From positions 71,244,914 through 71,308,913 of the forward strand of contig CM063109.1 of the NCBI GenBank assembly GCA_031841125.1: a stretch of DNA of 64,000 bases. Direction: 5' to 3'. This DNA is from Acanthococcus lagerstroemiae. Taxonomy: Eukaryota; Arthropoda; Insecta; Hemiptera; Eriococcidae. Shown piece by piece: positions 60,953 to 64,000 of the stretch. The notes below the pieces were generated by a model, which saw only the letters and a program-made list of their open reading frames with translations, was not told the origin of the DNA and did no database searches. Made by a program: the position numbers and the translations under genes. The stretch's first letter is position 1; each line of letters starts with the position of its first letter.

Positions 60953-61470
60953 CGCCTCAAGTCTTCGCCAGCTGTGACTCTAATATCGATAGAGTTTTCT
61001 AACTGATTCGAATGGAGAGAAACGCGAGCACAAAATTCCTTCAACAATATTTCGTATAAATAATTATCCGAAATACTAATGAAACGAAGAGAAAAAAAAA
61101 CACAATCCAACACTACTTAGATATTAGGTACACAGACGCGAAATCCTTCGCTACCAGAATGATTAATACATGCGAAACGACTTAGTTGACGATGAGTTAA
61201 AATTGTTAACATCGTCTATGTATTTGACCTCCACAAAATAGGTTTCAGAGATCTACAAGAAGTCAGAAGCTATACGTGTAGTTGTGTACCTAGTACCTAC
61301 CTACCCTTTCAAGTCGTTGCTTACACGACACATAATCGCAAGCGCCATTACATTAAAGTGACAAAAGTATGCTCAGCAACATTCATATTCGGATCAATTT
61401 CAATAGTCCTCCAATTAAACTGATATACAGTTCAGATTAATTTCATTGATCAACAAGTTAGAATCTGACC

Positions 61471-61620
61471 AGAGGTGGCTAAGTTCACTTGTGAACATCG
61501 TTCAGTTCGTGAACTCGTTCACATTTTAGACGAACGTGAACGAGAACGATATTTTTAAGAGTGAACGTGAACGAAATTTCTAACGAACGTGAACGAGTGA
61601 ACGAAAGTGAACGAGATTTC
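61471..61620. repeat. GTGAACGA-rich repeat with a hAT-like end
   Basis: CAGAGGTGGCTAAGTTCAC is followed by many forward and inverted copies of GTGAACGA/TTCGTTCAC. The architecture echoes the ends of the 29234-30584 element. No matching right end was found in the window, so it may be a truncated element. Confidence 0.4.
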
Positions 61621-61723
61621 TTTCCTTTCTGAAGAAATGAGGGCGAGATGCAAGAGGCTACTCGGCTACTGACGTCAGGGGCGAAACTATAGGGGGCTGT
61701 GGGGGGTTGAAAAAAACCCTCAA

Positions 61724-61781
61724 TAATTTGGCAGTCGGCGAATTTTGAAACAGTTCATTTGAATTTTTCATTTTTAATGAA
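61724..61781 (+). repeat. Dispersed repeat fragment, copy 1
   Basis: Matches 63682-63741 in the same orientation (AATTTGRCAGTCGGCRAATT, then CTTCATTTGAATTTTTCATT-like sequence). Family unknown. Confidence 0.5.
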
Positions 61782-62305
61782 TATTTATTCGTTTTTTGTT
61801 GTTTTTTTTTTCAATTAAAAAATATTTCGATTAACAAATCGGCAACCTTTTAATTTTTAAAAGATTTTGTTGGCGAATTTTTAGTTTTCAAAAAATACTT
61901 GTAGGCAAATTTTTCTTCATCACCTCCCCAAACTGAAAGTCAAATTTCGTTTCTGAAAATGGAGTACCTGGGACTCCTGTCAGCAACTAGTCAGCCAAAA
62001 GCCGAAGGTTTGAAGCTGCGTATCGAACGTTATCTGAAAGTTTGAAACAAAGCTGAAATGTGGAAGACATTTTGAAAATCTGAAAGTCGGTAGCAAACGT
62101 TGACTTTCGAATTTCAATGACTATTCTGTTCTTACTAAATTCTCTATTTGACCTAGAGCCTAAAATTTACGAAAGATGAACATTTAATTAAAATCGAGAA
62201 GCAGGCCCTTAGCGAGCTATCTACGGTAGGTGGTGCTGATTGTTTAACAGGGGGGGGGGAGGCTTGACGATACACATAGTATATAATGTGAAAAGTTCTA
62301 CGAGG

Positions 62306-62577
62306 CAGTGGTATAGCCAAGGGGACAACGACGGGGGCGAGTGCCTCAAGGCACCTGAAATTGAATGTAAAATATACCGAAACAAGCAATTTTTCGCTTT
62401 AAAACACGTTTTTTTGAAAAATTTTTGCTCGAGCAGTGATTTTACCTTCATTTTCATACAATAGTCCTCTGATATCGGCAATTTTTAAAAAATACTTCAG
62501 TTTCCGACTTTGTCCTCCTTGAAAATCTTACTTTGTCCCCCCCCCCTCCCCTTCCGAAAATCTTGGCTACGCTACTC
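62306..62577. mobile_element. MITE-like element with CAGTGGTATAGCCAAG end
   Basis: The left CAGTGGTATAGCCAAG and right CTTGGCTACGCTACT are imperfect inverted copies. The interior has G-rich and C-rich patches like the neighbouring CAGTGGCG elements. No target duplication was found. Confidence 0.45.
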
Positions 62578-64000
62578 ATTGAATTTGGTCTCAAAATTCA
62601 TAATCAAAACTGGTGATTCAACTAACCGACAATCCATTGAAAAAAAAAATTGAATAGATCGCGTGAAAAGAAATTAACATTTAGAACGATCAAATTTTCG
62701 AACTTTTGGAAGTAAAAAAACTCTGTTTCTGGGGATTTATCAAGTTATCAGTTCTCAAACAGCCATTCAGGCATTTAGCCATCGATATTCAATGTGAACT
62801 GGATTGTGAGCCTATGGGTTCGTGAATATTGTAATGTGACACAAGAAAAAGGCCCGTGTGCTGAAACTGCTGGATGGACACTCCGGACTCAGGTCCTTTT
62901 CTTATGACACGTCAAAGACACGTCACATATAAAGAACGACAAACATAGTACGATTCTTCTATCTTTCAAAGCAAAATCAGTGTTGACAAGTTTATAAACA
63001 TTAAAATCTCATGGAACGAAAAGTTTTGAACAAAACTATCGAGAAAAATGAAAGGAATTCGTTATTTTTATTCACGAAATTTTGCCAGGGGAGGCTCCGG
63101 CAAGCGTTAGGGGGTGCTCAGTACCCGCTAGCACCACTCTGGCTAGGAGCCTGGCGTGATGATGATTTTTTAATGGTGGTATCTCTGCCTAAGGGGGGCT
63201 CAAGATACCTTTAGAGGGGGCTCAGTCCCAGCTTGCCCCTCCATGGCTACGGGGCTGTCTAAAAGTTGAAGGCAAAAGACTTGGTTTCCAATGTCACAAG
63301 CTGAAGCCGACAGCAAATGTTCTATTATTTAATTTACGTTCTTTGATCCTGGTGGATATAGAAGGGAAATTGTGTCTGGAACAAAAGTTAAAATCCGTGT
63401 GTTTTTCCCATAAACACGAAAGGGAGCTCGAGGCACGGATTCCCCTAAATCCAATCGACCTATTTGTAGATTTTTTTTTCTTCCATTTTCATTGGAACCA
63501 ATTTAGGAGACGAATCAGAGGAAATTCAGAGAAAAAAAAAGATCGCCAAGAGTAAATAACAACCACCTTAATGTGTAAAGGAAGTTGTGTGTTCCTCTCA
63601 AATATTCCTAATATCCTTCCAGCTTACCCTCCCAGACTAGGGTATGCTCATGCGCGCAAATGTGAGTGCTTGGGGGATATGTAATTTGACAGTCGGCAAA
63701 TTTTGAAACTCTTCATTTGAATTTTTCATTTTCTAAGGTATAATGTTTTAATGAAGCCTGAAAAAGTCTCAAACAAATTCGGAAGATCCTTGAAGTCTCA
63801 GAGAAGCCTGAAAGAGTCCTAAAAGTTTTACATCAGTTGGAGGAGGAGGTCTTGATGAGTCAAAATGAATTCAAGAAACCACTCGGATGGTGTATGTTTG
63901 CACAAGGGCCGAGGAAGGAGAATGTCTCAAGCGGCTCACTATAAAAAAAGACGCTTCAAAAATAAGGTAAAAAGAGGAACGAAGGAAGGAAGAAAAATAA
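62578..64000 (-). other. Dys intron to the window edge
   Basis: A G-rich stretch at 63084-63255 (CAGGGGAGGCTCC near the left, CTTGCCCCTCCATGG near the right) may be another small TIR element, but the match is weak. Otherwise nothing is recognised. Confidence 0.35.
63682..63741 (+). repeat. Dispersed repeat fragment, copy 2
   Basis: Same sequence as 61724-61781. In both cases it follows a G-rich patch. Confidence 0.5.

Noticed and set aside
63084..63255. Small TIR element in a G-rich patch
   Set aside because: Inverted match between the ends is short and may come from base composition alone.

Overview
The window is nuclear DNA from an arthropod, almost certainly an insect. One protein-coding gene spans all of it: the dystrophin gene (Dys), read on the minus strand. 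Four short internal exons (58194-58405, 54736-54890, 50236-50422, 1456-1628) encode consecutive pieces of spectrin repeats that align with the end of human dystrophin repeat 20 through most of repeat 22. All four have consensus splice sites and compatible phases. Earlier exons lie beyond the right edge of the window and later exons beyond the left edge. A fragment of mitochondrial cox1 at 444-597 reads with the invertebrate mitochondrial code (TGA as Trp, ATA as Met), which supports an invertebrate. The strongly AT-biased, divergent cox1 would fit a sap-feeding hemipteran, but that is a weak inference.

The intron between the last two exons is about 48.6 kb. It contains a 486-codon open exon on the gene's own strand (34081-35538). 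This exon starts with ATG, ends in AAG followed by GTAAGA, and has the same phase as the upstream spectrin exon. The best reading is an alternative first exon with its own promoter for a short dystrophin isoform, comparable with the Dp186 class of Drosophila.

Almost everything else recognisable is transposon-derived. From left to right: the cox1 nuclear insertion (444-597); an eroded LINE (about 6040-7890); a tRNA-type SINE (11748-11960); a 5'-truncated Jockey-type LINE with target-site duplication and long RT frame (14316-16911); a pogo-like DNA transposon with TA target sites (19146-21450); a 5'-truncated LINE on the minus strand (22266-22764); a Harbinger-like element (24791-28829) carrying a hAT MITE and a Mutator-like foldback element inside it; a 1.35-kb hAT element (29234-30584); an old copy of a 0.9-kb repeat split by a hAT MITE (about 30750-32024); another hAT MITE (40138-40448); two nearly identical tandem copies of the 0.9-kb repeat (42282-44169); a second copy of the LINE 3' end and of the hAT MITE (45356-46039); pogo transposase remnants (about 47637-48375); a 597-bp foldback element (51407-52003); a Jockey-like LINE tail (53262-53545); and a cluster of small TIR elements (57692-62577).

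There are no other convincing protein-coding genes, no functional tRNA or rRNA genes and no CRISPR arrays. Most remaining sequence is unremarkable AT-rich intron. The most interesting points are the intronic alternative first exon, the nested transposon stack at 24.8-28.8 kb, and the tandem repeat whose hairpin loop is flipped between copies.
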